Of a stretch of DNA of 64,000 nucleotides, positions 52,016 to 61,411 are shown one piece after another; position 1 is the stretch's first letter; each line of letters begins with the position of its first letter. Below the pieces are notes generated by a model. It was not told the DNA's origin. It saw only the letters and a list, made by a program, of their open reading frames with translations, and did not search any database. The DNA is taken from NCBI RefSeq assembly GCF_015476655.1, contig NZ_JABFHF010000020.1, positions 38,784 through 102,783 on the forward strand, written 5' to 3'. The stretch comes from Aquiflexum lacus. Lineage in GTDB: Bacteria > Bacteroidota > Bacteroidia > Cytophagales > Cyclobacteriaceae. Made by a program: the position numbers and the translations under genes.

Positions 52016-55000
52016 ATGAAAATTAAATCTTTTGGTACAGGAATCAGGTTTACACTACTCCTGATTTTTATTTTTAATTGCGCAGATACTTTTTCCCAGA
52101 ATTTTTTCGGAAAACCATTACAGCATCAACATGATGAAAAGTGTGGTGCTGTTTACATGGAAAAACTTCAAGAAGAAAAATTGGGTATTCATGGATCCAA
52201 AGAATATTTTGAATCATGGATGAAAGAAAATATCGAGGATAGAAAAAACAGACCTCAAGCAATCCAACGCCAACAAAATGATGTCCGGGTTATTCCTGTT
52301 GTCGTACACGTAATTCACAATGGAACAAATATAGGTCAGGGTGCCAATATCCCTTTGTCTCAAATTGAAGCTCAAATCAGGATTTTGAATGAGGATTTCA
52401 GGAGACTTAATCCAGACGCCAATCAGACCGCCGCGGAATTCCTTCCTGTGGCAGCAGATTCTAATATTGAATTTGTTTTGGCCAAACAGGATGTTCGTGG
52501 TTTCCCGACAGATGGTATCAACAGAATCTTAGGACCTAAAACTACTTATGGAACAAGTGACCTTTTATCTATAGGTCAGATAGCACTTTGGCCGCCAGAA
52601 GAATATTTGAATATCTGGGTATTACCGTTTACGTCCCCGATTATTGGGGTAGCCTCTCCCCCCATTACAAATCTGCCGGGCTGGAATGTAAACCCCTGGC
52701 CTCGGGAAATCGACGGGATTTGGGTTGATTACAGGTATTTTGGTGAGGGAGGTAGTGCCGTTTCTGGTTCTACCGGGAGAACCGCTACACATGAAATAGG
52801 GCATTTTTTTGGTTTAAGGCATATTTGGGGAGATGGAGGTTGTGAAGTGGATGATTTTGTAGAAGATACACCATTACAAGCGGGGTCAAATAGCGTATGT
52901 AGAATAAATAACCCAAGATTTACATGTGAATCGAGAGATATGAATGAAAATTACATGGATTATACTGTTGATGCATGTATGAACATTTTTACATTAGGAC
53001 AGGTGGAGAGAATGAACGTTGTCTTGGAAGAAAGCCCCCGCAGGGCCTCATTGGTCAATAATAGGGCGACAATTGTTCCCATATTTCAACCGAATGATCT
53101 TGCATTTGAAAGGGCTATCGACCCGCAGAATTTCATCTGTAGTCTTACCTTTTCGCCCCAGTTTGAGTTGCTTAACGCAGGCAATAATCGGATCACTTCG
53201 GCAAGGATTGAAATTAAAAATAACGAATCTGTACTTCAAAGTAGAACTTTCAATTTCGATATAGGTTCTGGAGAGACCACCATGGTAACTTTTGACCCTA
53301 TCACACTTAATCCCAACGGCAACAATTTCGAGGCTACAATCATATTGGTAAATGGTACTACAGATCCAAATCCAAGTAACAATACTTTTACTTCTACCCC
53401 TGTCATTCAGCCTTCTTTAACTTTACCTTATTCTCTGGACTTTGACACGTTCACACAGACTTGGGAAATTCAAAATCCAGATGAAGAATTCACATGGGAG
53501 GAAACAGAAGTTTTAATTGATGGGATTCCGGAAAAAACCATATTTATCAGAAACTATGAATATGAGGGATTAGGCGAACAGGATTTCTTAGTTTCACCCC
53601 AATTTGATCTAAGCCAGGTCTCCAATGCACAGCTAACTTTTAATATGGCCCATGGTCCTTACGATGCCCAAGGATTTGGGGATTTTCTGGTGATTGCCGT
53701 TTCAACTGATTGTGGTAACACCTTTGAAATTTCTGAAGCTAGCTACGACAAAAATGTTGATTTTCTGCAAACCACTGCTTCAACGTTAGATGAATTCATA
53801 CCTTCTTCATCAAACCAATTCAGAAGAGAAATAGTCAATTTGAGCAAATATGCAGGATTATCAAATGTCAGATTAGCATTTATTGCCATCAATGGATATG
53901 GTAATAATATCTACCTTAAAGACATCGAAATACTGACACAGGAAGAATATAGATATGATGCGATAATGACTGAACTTGTCACACCAGGCCCTATCGCCAA
54001 TAATAAGCATGAAAATGAGAACATTTCGCTGACAAATACCGGGAATTTACCAATCACTGGTTTTGCCTTTAATCGGATTATCAATGGAATCTCACAGAGT
54101 TTCTTAGCAAGAGGCACGGCACTCCAACCTGGAGAAACCACAAATATTTCATTACCAAAATCCACCAATCCAGGACTAAACCGACTCGAGTTCAACCTTT
54201 TGTATCCAAGTTTTGACCAAAATGAAAGAGCACCGATCAGTCTGAGAAGGTTTGTAGTAATTGATTCCGAAATTATATTGGCACCTTGGAGACAGAATTT
54301 CAATAACATGACTTCTCTGAGTCCTTGGATTTCACTGAATCCTGAAAACAATCTTAATTCTTGGGTTCTTTCTGCAACACAGACGGGAGATACGGGTTCC
54401 AGTGTAGCTAAAATTGAACCCATTGTGATCAATAACAGCTTCTGGCTTGGTTCTCCAATTTTCGACTTGACAGGTAGCAGTCAGGCTAGCGTTTTCTTTG
54501 ATCGAGCCGCCGGAACGATGAGTGAAAATGCAGTATTCAAAGTAATGGCCAGCAGTGATGGCGGAAGTTCCTATCAAGAAGTATACCGAGCAACAGGAAC
54601 TGAAATCACTACCGTCCAATCACCTGTAGCAAATCCCAATAACAACGATGAATTTGTCAGAGATTATATCAATTTGACAGCATATGCTGGGGCCAATAAA
54701 AGTATGATTCGTTTGGCTTTTGTCTTTGAAAATGACGATTTAGGCAATGGACCGGTTTTCCTTGATAACTTAGAACTTTTCCTATCAGCCAACGATCAGC
54801 CAGTAGATCCGGGATTAGGCAACACGACTATCTTCCCTAATCCGACTGATGACCTTTTCAATATCGTATTCAATTTCGACGAATTTGAGACTGTCAATAT
54901 TCAAATATTTTCTCCGACGGGTGCCTTGGTCCAAAATGTGGATTACCCTAATACCTTGAACCAAACATATACCTTTACTTCAAGACAGTTTTCCAAAGGA

Positions 55001-55063
55001 TTGTTCATCATCAAAATAACAAGTAGAAGTATCACTGAGACAAGAAAACTATTCATAAGATAA
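52016..55063 (+). CDS. Secreted M43 metalloprotease with T9SS sorting domain
   Basis: A 1015-residue secreted zinc protease. A signal peptide (about 1-28) leads to a pappalysin-type M43 catalytic domain: the zinc motif is HEIGHFFGLRH (His259, Glu260, His263, His269), with DMNENYMDYTVDACMNIFT as the Met-turn region. Two or three beta-sandwich modules follow (about 355-560, 560-740 and 760-930), with repeated SLDFDTFTQTWEIQNP-like and LSPWISLNPENNLNSWVL-like starts. The last 80 residues (IFPNPTDDLFNIVFN to TRKLFIR) are a type A sorting domain. It is expected to digest proteins outside the cell and to be attached or released by the T9SS. Confidence 0.94.
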   Translation: MKIKSFGTGIRFTLLLIFIFNCADTFSQNFFGKPLQHQHDEKCGAVYMEKLQEEKLGIHGSKEYFESWMKENIEDRKNRPQAIQRQQNDVRVIPVVVHVIHNGTNIGQGANIPLSQIEAQIRILNEDFRRLNPDANQTAAEFLPVAADSNIEFVLAKQDVRGFPTDGINRILGPKTTYGTSDLLSIGQIALWPPEEYLNIWVLPFTSPIIGVASPPITNLPGWNVNPWPREIDGIWVDYRYFGEGGSAVSGSTGRTATHEIGHFFGLRHIWGDGGCEVDDFVEDTPLQAGSNSVCRINNPRFTCESRDMNENYMDYTVDACMNIFTLGQVERMNVVLEESPRRASLVNNRATIVPIFQPNDLAFERAIDPQNFICSLTFSPQFELLNAGNNRITSARIEIKNNESVLQSRTFNFDIGSGETTMVTFDPITLNPNGNNFEATIILVNGTTDPNPSNNTFTSTPVIQPSLTLPYSLDFDTFTQTWEIQNPDEEFTWEETEVLIDGIPEKTIFIRNYEYEGLGEQDFLVSPQFDLSQVSNAQLTFNMAHGPYDAQGFGDFLVIAVSTDCGNTFEISEASYDKNVDFLQTTASTLDEFIPSSSNQFRREIVNLSKYAGLSNVRLAFIAINGYGNNIYLKDIEILTQEEYRYDAIMTELVTPGPIANNKHENENISLTNTGNLPITGFAFNRIINGISQSFLARGTALQPGETTNISLPKSTNPGLNRLEFNLLYPSFDQNERAPISLRRFVVIDSEIILAPWRQNFNNMTSLSPWISLNPENNLNSWVLSATQTGDTGSSVAKIEPIVINNSFWLGSPIFDLTGSSQASVFFDRAAGTMSENAVFKVMASSDGGSSYQEVYRATGTEITTVQSPVANPNNNDEFVRDYINLTAYAGANKSMIRLAFVFENDDLGNGPVFLDNLELFLSANDQPVDPGLGNTTIFPNPTDDLFNIVFNFDEFETVNIQIFSPTGALVQNVDYPNTLNQTYTFTSRQFSKGLFIIKITSRSITETRKLFIR

Positions 55064-55404
55064 TACTCAGTAAATTTGAAAAAATCAGAATCAGCTTTTC
55101 AGATGATTAAAAAAAATTGAAAGGCGATTGCTTATGGACTGAAATTTGAGGTCAGGTGATTTTCTCCACATTGACAAATACCTCAAAATTAACACAATGG
55201 ACGTCTAAATCAGATTTAAAAATGGTAAAATAAAGATCAAAAAAGTATGTTTATTTTTTTTATAAAAATCATATTGGCAAATTGAGCTAAATACCCCTGA
55301 TAAACATTATTTGGGCAAAATAGAATCCTATTGCAGATATTTGTTGCTCTCAAAACAAATATAATTTTACCTTTATACGTTACTTTACATAATACAATTA
55401 ATAC
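55064..55404. other. Intergenic region upstream of the PASTA operon
   Basis: About 340 AT-rich bases. A candidate promoter is listed separately. No gene, terminator with a clear T-run, or repeat was recognised; weak pairing near 55090-55110 is not convincing. Confidence 0.5.
55340..55369 (+). promoter_or_regulatory. Candidate Bacteroidota promoter of the PASTA operon
   Basis: TTTG (55340-55343) and TAATTTTA (55362-55369) match the -33 and -7 elements (TTTG, TAnnTTTG) with an 18-base spacer and one mismatch. The predicted start would lie about 30 bases before the PASTA ATG. Confidence 0.45.
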
Positions 55405-56181
55405 ATGGGTCATTTTAAGGAATCATTGAAAAAAATCACCGTCCATATTGCATTGGTTCTTGGCATTTTAATACTGATTACCGTTCTATTTTTAAAAGTT
55501 TATCTTCCTTCATATACCAATCATGGACAAACGGTCACGGTTCCCGACATTGAAGGTTTTGAATTTCATGAACTTGAGTCCTATTTACAGGCCAGAGATC
55601 TTACTTTTGAGGTTACATTAGACAGTGGATTCAATGCAGAATTAAAACCATTGAGTGTATTAAAACAAAACCCCAAACCTACAAGTAAGGTGAAGAGTGG
55701 AAGAAAAATATACGTCACGCTCAATTCCAAGAATGCTCCTTTACTCAAAATGCCTAACTTGGTGAACAGCCAATTGAAAAATGCCCAAGAGATCTTGGGA
55801 AATATTGGATTGATTAGGGGTGAAATCATCTATGTTCCGGATATTGGGATCAATGTGGTTTTAGAACAGAAATATCGTGGAAGAAATATTCCAGAAGGTT
55901 TTGAAATACCAAAAGGTTCTCAGATAGACTTAGTCGTGGGTGATGGTTTGGGTAATCAGATCTTGGATGTGCCTAATCTTATTGGGATGGATGATATTGA
56001 TGCAGAATTTTTAATCATCGGTTCAGGACTCCGAATGGGTAGGATTAATTATGTTGAGACTGATAGTGTGCCTTCAGGGATTATAATCAGACAAATGCCC
56101 CCTTCAGGTGCAACTGTGAAAACAGGTGAACCCATTGACTTATGGATTTCTGAATCCAATGACAATAGAAATAATTTTTAA
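55405..56181 (+). CDS. PASTA-domain membrane protein
   Basis: A 258-residue inner-membrane protein with one N-terminal helix (about 14-33) and three PASTA domains outside (about 42-108, 110-180, 185-252). Each opens with a V-P-D/N-x-x-G pattern (VTVPDIEGFEFHEL, LKMPNLVNSQLKNA, LDVPNLIGMDDIDA) and ends with a K-x-G-x-x-I/V-x-L strand. PASTA modules bind peptidoglycan or beta-lactam-like ligands and are usually fused to Ser/Thr kinases or penicillin-binding proteins; here there is no kinase. Its stop overlaps the next ATG (TAATG at 56179-56183), so expression is coupled to a T9SS-sorted protein. Confidence 0.88.
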   Translation: MGHFKESLKKITVHIALVLGILILITVLFLKVYLPSYTNHGQTVTVPDIEGFEFHELESYLQARDLTFEVTLDSGFNAELKPLSVLKQNPKPTSKVKSGRKIYVTLNSKNAPLLKMPNLVNSQLKNAQEILGNIGLIRGEIIYVPDIGINVVLEQKYRGRNIPEGFEIPKGSQIDLVVGDGLGNQILDVPNLIGMDDIDAEFLIIGSGLRMGRINYVETDSVPSGIIIRQMPPSGATVKTGEPIDLWISESNDNRNNF

Positions 56182-58019
56182 TGGGCAGGTTCAAATCCAT
56201 ATTGAACAAATTCTTACTAGTGCTTTTAATGCCACCAATGTTGGTCTATGGGCAATTTCAACAGTTACCAACACCAATTTGGGAAAATACCATGATCAAA
56301 AGTGGGGCCTCCCATAGGATTATGGAGGGGCCTTTAAAGCTTCCTTTTTGGGATGATTTTTCCAGTTCAGGTGTAGACAGTACAAAATGGATTAGCGAAG
56401 GGGCTACCCAATCATTTACAGTTGGTAATTCGGCACCGACTTTGGGAGTGGTTCTCTTAGATGGTGTGGATCAAAGTGGTAGGCCTTATTCCAATGTTCA
56501 GTTCGAGCAGGGATTTACGGACCGGATTACTTCCCAACCCATAGATTTATCAGCTCTTCCCCCCACTGAATCAAACACAGTATATTTAAGCTTTTTTTGG
56601 CAGGCCGGTGGTAAAGGAGAACTTCCTGACCCAAATGATGAAATCAGCCTACAGTTTCTTAATCCCGAGGGCTTTTGGCTACCGGTGTGGGAAAAGTCAG
56701 GAGGTTTGACTGCAGAGCAGTTTTTTTTTACTCAGGAAATCATTCAAGTCGACCCTGAGTTTCATCATGATGCATTTCAGTTTCGGTTTCAAATAAGGGG
56801 TAGAAGTTCAGGGCCTTTTGACAGTTGGTTATTGGATTATGTTTTTCTAAACAAAAACAGAACACCGACTGACATTAATTTTCAGGATCGTGCACTGACA
56901 GAATTGAATGCGAGACCTTTTGAAAAATATACCGCCGTCCCCCTTTTTGTATTGCAAAAAAATCCTAATGGATTTTGGAACAGGACTGCTAATGAGTTCA
57001 AAAATTTGGACAATACATTCAGAGCTATGGAATATTCCATCGAAATCAGGGAATCTTCCGACCAAAACCTGATCAAATCCATCAATAGTAATACGCCATT
57101 TAATCCAGTTCCTACGGCACAGGAGCGGCGTTCGTTCAATAGTAATCCATTTTCGGAAATACCGGTACCCGAAAACGAAACAGATTATGAATTGGTCACT
57201 TACTTGGTAACAGGTGACGATGCCCTCACCGTACTGGAAAACGGACAAAGTGTAAGCTATCCAGATATTGATTTTAGGATTAATGATACAGTCAGGACGA
57301 TTATTTCCATTAGAGACTACTTTGCTTACGATGATGGAAGTGTAGATTATTCCGCAGGCATCAACCAAAGATCCGGAATGCTGGCGACTAAATATGAGGT
57401 GGATGATCCTTTTTACCTTAAAGGAATCAGTATAAATTTCACAAACTTTACACAAATTGGAAGGGTAATAGATCTCACCGTTTGGACGGACCTTGATGAG
57501 GAGCCGGTGTATGTAAAAGAAGTATTTATACCCGATAAAAATGAACTGAACGAATTTGCTTATTTTGAAATTGACCAAAACTTATTGCTGGATAGTACCT
57601 TTTATATCGGCTTTTCACAGTTTACAAATGATTTTGTCTATGTAGGGCTGGACAAGACTTTTGACAATGGACAGGAGATATTTTTTAACGTAGCGGGTGC
57701 TTGGGTTCAAAACCAAACCGTAGAAGGATCTTTGATGATGCGACCACATCTCTCGGTATTAGCTCCCGTAGAATTAGATGCTGATGGCGTTATACGTGGT
57801 AAAGTCTATCCTAACCCAGTTACAGAAAGACTTTATGTTGAAGGCGATTTTGAGAATTTTGAAATATTTGACCCAATGGGAAGATTATTAAGTCTTCCCA
57901 TGGAAGAATACGAAAAGGGAAAAATCATTAATTTTGTGGGACAGCAAAAAGGTATTTACCTTTTAAAGACCTGGAACGGTCAAAAGCAACAGAAATCAAT
58001 TAGAATTTTAGTCAAATAA
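56181..58019 (+). CDS. Secreted protein with T9SS sorting domain
   Basis: A 612-residue exported protein of unknown function. The N-terminus has a signal peptide (MGRFKSILNKFLLVLLMPPM to VYGQ). Two beta-sandwich-like modules follow: the first (about 50-230) has PFWDDFSSSGVDSTKWISEG and LYSFFWQ-type strands like those in MAM or carbohydrate-binding folds, the second (about 380-510) opens FAYDDGSVDYSAGIN. The last 75 residues (VYPNPVTERLYVEGD to SIRILVK) are a type A sorting domain. No protease or glycosidase motif was seen, so it may bind to the surface or a polymer. It is coupled to the PASTA gene. Confidence 0.9.
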   Translation: MGRFKSILNKFLLVLLMPPMLVYGQFQQLPTPIWENTMIKSGASHRIMEGPLKLPFWDDFSSSGVDSTKWISEGATQSFTVGNSAPTLGVVLLDGVDQSGRPYSNVQFEQGFTDRITSQPIDLSALPPTESNTVYLSFFWQAGGKGELPDPNDEISLQFLNPEGFWLPVWEKSGGLTAEQFFFTQEIIQVDPEFHHDAFQFRFQIRGRSSGPFDSWLLDYVFLNKNRTPTDINFQDRALTELNARPFEKYTAVPLFVLQKNPNGFWNRTANEFKNLDNTFRAMEYSIEIRESSDQNLIKSINSNTPFNPVPTAQERRSFNSNPFSEIPVPENETDYELVTYLVTGDDALTVLENGQSVSYPDIDFRINDTVRTIISIRDYFAYDDGSVDYSAGINQRSGMLATKYEVDDPFYLKGISINFTNFTQIGRVIDLTVWTDLDEEPVYVKEVFIPDKNELNEFAYFEIDQNLLLDSTFYIGFSQFTNDFVYVGLDKTFDNGQEIFFNVAGAWVQNQTVEGSLMMRPHLSVLAPVELDADGVIRGKVYPNPVTERLYVEGDFENFEIFDPMGRLLSLPMEEYEKGKIINFVGQQKGIYLLKTWNGQKQQKSIRILVK

Positions 58020-58024
58020 ACAAC

Positions 58025-58336
58025 ATGGAAGACATTACAGTATCGGAACTTCAGGATAAACTGAAAAAAAATGAAGAATTTGTTTTTATTGATGTCAGGG
58101 AGGAATGGGAATATGAAGAGGACAACCTTGGAGCCCTCAACATTCCTTTAGGCCAATTGCCTCATCAACTCAAAGATTTCATGGAATTTAGGAACAAAGA
58201 AATTGTTGTTCAATGCAGATCAGGAGCAAGAAGCGGAAATGCGAAGAAATTTATGGAAACTCAGGGTTTTTCCAAAGTTAGAAATCTCCTTGGTGGGATT
58301 CTAGCTTACAGGGCCATGGAAGAAGAGGAAGATTGA
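58025..58336 (+). CDS. Single-domain rhodanese-like protein
   Basis: A 103-residue sulfurtransferase domain. The active loop is VVQCRSGARSGNA (about 59-71, nucleophile Cys62), and the entry strand is FVFIDVREEWEYEEDNLGAL (about 19-38). It has no signal peptide, so it acts in the cytoplasm. It starts five bases after the T9SS-sorted protein, closing the PASTA operon, and is followed by a terminator. Its sulfur donor and acceptor are unknown, and its link to two surface proteins is unexplained. Confidence 0.92.
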   Translation: MEDITVSELQDKLKKNEEFVFIDVREEWEYEEDNLGALNIPLGQLPHQLKDFMEFRNKEIVVQCRSGARSGNAKKFMETQGFSKVRNLLGGILAYRAMEEEED

Positions 58337-58358
58337 GATAAACTATTAAAAAATTTAG

Positions 58359-58394
58359 GCAGCATTTGAATAACCTAAATGCTGCATTTTTTTT
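58359..58394 (+). terminator. Terminator after the rhodanese gene
   Basis: GCAGCATTT and AAATGCTGC form a perfect 9-bp stem around a 9-base loop, then ATTTTTTTT. It begins 22 bases after the rhodanese stop codon. Confidence 0.93.
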
Positions 58395-58446
58395 ACAATG
58401 ACAAAGAGTTTGTTTTGTAATGTATATGATTATATTTTCAAAAGCT

Positions 58447-59934
58447 ATGAAGAATAAAAAATCAATATTTTGCCTATTGGCAACAATAATTTCACTTTCT
58501 GTTTCAGCTCAAAATGCTAAGAAAACAATTGAATCAAATTTCAATGAAAGGGAGTCCATTTCCCATTTTAGGTATTTGGCTTCCGATGAAATGATGGGAA
58601 GAGATCCTATCCGTCCCGAGATAGAATTAGCTTCAAGATATATTGCTGAGCAATTTTGGAAATATGGGGCAAAAGAAATTCCCGGTGCAAATGGGTATTA
58701 CCAAGAAATTCCATTTAGAATCTCCGGTCCTCCCACAGTGGGAAGAGTTTCGTTGGGCAGCAACACATTCAGTCAGGGTGACAACCTGCTGGTTTTGGAT
58801 GGTCCTTCTTTTTCGGGCAATTTTGAATTAATAGTCGTTGGTTACGGATTAGAAGAGGATTATTCCGGAAAGGATGTCGAGGGTAAAGTAGTAATTACCA
58901 ACGTTGGAGCACCAAATAAATTAAGCCCTGCAGACCTATTCAGTTCGGGAAGAGAAAAGATTAAGTTAGCCCAATCAAAAGGCGCGATCGGATTGATCGA
59001 AATGTACAATGTGCCAACTGTTCCATGGAACCTAGTCGCAAATTTCCTTAACAGGACTCAATTGACAGTTGACAATACCAATGGTGAAGAAAGTCTTCCT
59101 TATTTTTGGTTAAGAGACCTAAATAATGAATACATAAATGCCATTGGTAATGGTGAAATCAAAAACACCGAAATACTTGTTGAGGGAAAAATTAACCGCA
59201 GCATCGTAGGAAAAAACGTGGTAGCAGTAATTGAAGGAACAGACCCCAAACTTAAAAATGAATATGTGATGCTATCTGCACACTATGATCATGTAGGGGT
59301 TGGTACACCAAATGCTGAAGGAGACTCCATATATAATGGCGCCAGAGACAATGCTGTAGGAACTGTTGCTGTTATCAATGCAGCGAGGCATTTTTCCAAA
59401 AACCCTCCTAAACGCTCCATCTTACTCTGTGCTTGGACAGCAGAGGAAAAAGGGTTGATTGGTTCTGCTTATTTTGCTGACAACCCTTTAATACCACTTA
59501 AGCAAATAATTTACAACCTGAATATTGATAATGCAGGATATAATGACACCTCATTAGTAACTGTGATTGGATTGGGAAGAACTTCTGCCGACCCACTTTT
59601 AGAAAAAGCTGCAGCTGAATTTGGATTGAAAGCTATTGCAGACCCTGCACCTGAGCAAAATCTTTATGACAGGTCTGACAATGTGAGTTTTGCAAAAAAA
59701 GGAATTCCTGCTCCTACATATAGTACGGGCTTTACTGCATTTGATGATGAAATCACCAAATACTATCACCAAGCCTCAGATCAAGTAGATAATTTTGATT
59801 TGGATTATGCATTACTCTATTGGAAATCCTATATCCTTGCGGCTGAAAATATCGCCAATTGGAATGAAAGACCTGTTTGGAAAAGCGGTGACAAATATGA
59901 GGCCATTGGCAAAGAACTTTATGGAATCAAATAG
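58447..59934 (+). CDS. Secreted M28-family zinc metallopeptidase with PA domain
   Basis: A 495-residue exported aminopeptidase. The ATG at 58447 gives a signal peptide (MKNKKSIFCLLATIISLSVSAQ); an in-frame ATG at 58420 adds nine residues. An inserted protease-associated-type domain (about 95-260) holds VVGYGLEEDYSGKDVEGKVV. The M28 metal motifs are LSAHYDHVGVG (about 280-290), NGARDNAVGTVAVI (about 300-313), WTAEEKGLIGSAYF (about 332-345) and LNIDNAGY (about 361-368). It has its own transcript between terminators. It is clearly distinct from the M28 peptidase at 0.7-2.3 kb in domain order and motif spacing. Confidence 0.93.
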   Translation: MKNKKSIFCLLATIISLSVSAQNAKKTIESNFNERESISHFRYLASDEMMGRDPIRPEIELASRYIAEQFWKYGAKEIPGANGYYQEIPFRISGPPTVGRVSLGSNTFSQGDNLLVLDGPSFSGNFELIVVGYGLEEDYSGKDVEGKVVITNVGAPNKLSPADLFSSGREKIKLAQSKGAIGLIEMYNVPTVPWNLVANFLNRTQLTVDNTNGEESLPYFWLRDLNNEYINAIGNGEIKNTEILVEGKINRSIVGKNVVAVIEGTDPKLKNEYVMLSAHYDHVGVGTPNAEGDSIYNGARDNAVGTVAVINAARHFSKNPPKRSILLCAWTAEEKGLIGSAYFADNPLIPLKQIIYNLNIDNAGYNDTSLVTVIGLGRTSADPLLEKAAAEFGLKAIADPAPEQNLYDRSDNVSFAKKGIPAPTYSTGFTAFDDEITKYYHQASDQVDNFDLDYALLYWKSYILAAENIANWNERPVWKSGDKYEAIGKELYGIK

Positions 59935-60096
59935 ACTGAGCCAACCGCCAAGTTGAAACCATTCTTTTTCTCATTTAGTCCATATAAATCTTAATTAATT
60001 ATTAAAGTTATTTTCTTTTTTGAATTAACTTAAAAAATAAAACCATTCATGAATTGATTCCAATTCTAATAAGGTAGAAATATTTTCAAAATTTTT

Positions 60097-60133
60097 TAAA
60101 AGTGCTATCATTTTATGGTTAGCACTTTTTTTT
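60097..60133 (+). terminator. Terminator downstream of the M28 peptidase gene
   Basis: AAAGTGCTA and TAGCACTTT form a 9-bp stem around a 13-base loop, followed by a T-run. It lies about 165 bases past the M28 stop. Confidence 0.78.
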
Positions 60134-60289
60134 GTCATAATCTTCAAAGAAACCCTCTCTATATCCTCATAAAGGCTTTTTTTTGTTTTTTTATTGAATA
60201 AATACTAGTAAGTATATTTGAATTAATATGCAAAATTTTACTTTTTAAATTAAAAAAAACGTATTTCAAAAAATTATTTTAGACTTTTA

Positions 60290-60322
60290 TTTGGATATGA
60301 AATACATTTTGCTCTATATTTA
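60290..60322 (+). promoter_or_regulatory. Candidate Bacteroidota promoter of the PorP/SprF gene
   Basis: TTTG (60290-60293) and TATATTTA (60315-60322) match -33 and -7 (TAnnTTTG) with a 21-base spacer and one mismatch. The start of transcription would be near 60329, leaving a leader of about 100 bases. Confidence 0.45.
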
Positions 60323-60427
60323 CAGCATAATAATGTATTTGTCTACTCATAACAGCAATACATTTTTAAAAACTCTAAACAATATCGAATCTGCAAACCA
60401 GATTCATCACCCTAAAACAAAAATGTT

Positions 60428-61411
60428 ATGAAAACGACTTTAAGAATTTTCGGACTTTCTTTTGCTTTTACTTTATTAACAGCATCAATTTCTTTTGGCC
60501 AACAATTGCCACAATTCAGCCAGTACATCTTTAACGGCCTACACATCAATCCAGCATATGCAGGATACAAAAATGAAGGCTATGTACAAAGTACCTACAG
60601 AAGTCAATGGGTAGGTTTTGAAGGTGCCCCTAAAACTTTCACCGTAACTGCAGACCTTAGTGCTAATGAAGGCTTGATGGGATTTGGAGCATCTGTAATG
60701 TCAGATAAAATTGGTCCTACCAGCACAACGACTGGTTTACTTACCTATGCATACAGAATCCAAACAGGTAGAGAATCATTCTTTTCATTGGGTGCCAGCG
60801 CAGGAGTTTCTCAATATATGATTGATGGGGACATGTTGAATCCTTTACACCAGAATGACCCCAATCTTCCTTCAGGTGTACAAAATATGATGACACCAAA
60901 CATGAACTTGGGACTTTTCTATCATACCAATAAATTCTATGCAGGTATAAGTGCCTACAACCTTATCGGTAAATCTGCTCTGGAAAGAGAAGATGTCGCC
61001 TTAGCTTACCATGATGTTCATTTTTATCTGACAGCAGGTGTGTTGATACCTGTTACTGAAAATGTTCAGTTCAAGCCATCCTTCTTGGTAAAAGAAGTAA
61101 AAGGAGCTCCTACAAACTATGATTTGAATGGAATGGTATTGTTTATGGATAGACTTTGGTTAGGTGCTTCTTACCGGTCAAATGTTAAAATCTGGAATGA
61201 GAACCTAGAAGCTAGCAGTCCTACTTTGAGCAATAGAAATGCAGTTGCATTCATTACTGAATTCTTTGCAACGCCAAATCTTAGAATAGGATATGCTTAT
61301 GATCAAAACCTGAATGTTCTTCAGGATATGAGAACAAACTCACACGAAATATCTCTTGGCTACTACCTTTCTTCAAGAAAAGTGAATATGAAAAACCCAA
61401 GGTATTTCTAA
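60428..61411 (+). CDS. PorP/SprF family type IX secretion membrane protein
   Basis: A 327-residue outer-membrane barrel of the PorP/SprF family. A signal peptide (MKTTLRIFGLSFAFTLLTAS to FGQ) is followed by QLPQFSQYIFNGLHINPAYA (about 26-45), the family hallmark, then YRSQWVGFEGAPKTFTVTAD (about 57-76) and many amphipathic strands. SprF-type proteins help deliver partner adhesins of the T9SS to the surface and are usually encoded next to one. The next gene (62.1 kb) is a large repeat adhesin, although here the PorP/SprF gene comes first. Barrel position: outer membrane. Confidence 0.95.
   Translation: MKTTLRIFGLSFAFTLLTASISFGQQLPQFSQYIFNGLHINPAYAGYKNEGYVQSTYRSQWVGFEGAPKTFTVTADLSANEGLMGFGASVMSDKIGPTSTTTGLLTYAYRIQTGRESFFSLGASAGVSQYMIDGDMLNPLHQNDPNLPSGVQNMMTPNMNLGLFYHTNKFYAGISAYNLIGKSALEREDVALAYHDVHFYLTAGVLIPVTENVQFKPSFLVKEVKGAPTNYDLNGMVLFMDRLWLGASYRSNVKIWNENLEASSPTLSNRNAVAFITEFFATPNLRIGYAYDQNLNVLQDMRTNSHEISLGYYLSSRKVNMKNPRYF

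Larger units (their letters stand above)
59935..60427. other. AT-rich intergenic region with terminator and promoter
   Basis: About 490 bases. It contains the terminator at 60097-60133 and a candidate promoter at 60290-60322. The rest is very AT-rich and no gene was found. About 100 bases of leader would precede the PorP/SprF gene. Confidence 0.55.

Noticed and set aside
53911..54432. 173-residue minus-strand frame inside the M43 protease gene
   Set aside because: Antisense shadow of a beta-sandwich region in a well-supported gene.
56847..57578. 243-residue minus-strand frame inside the T9SS-sorted protein gene
   Set aside because: It is antisense to a gene with a signal peptide and sorting domain, and its composition is not protein-like.
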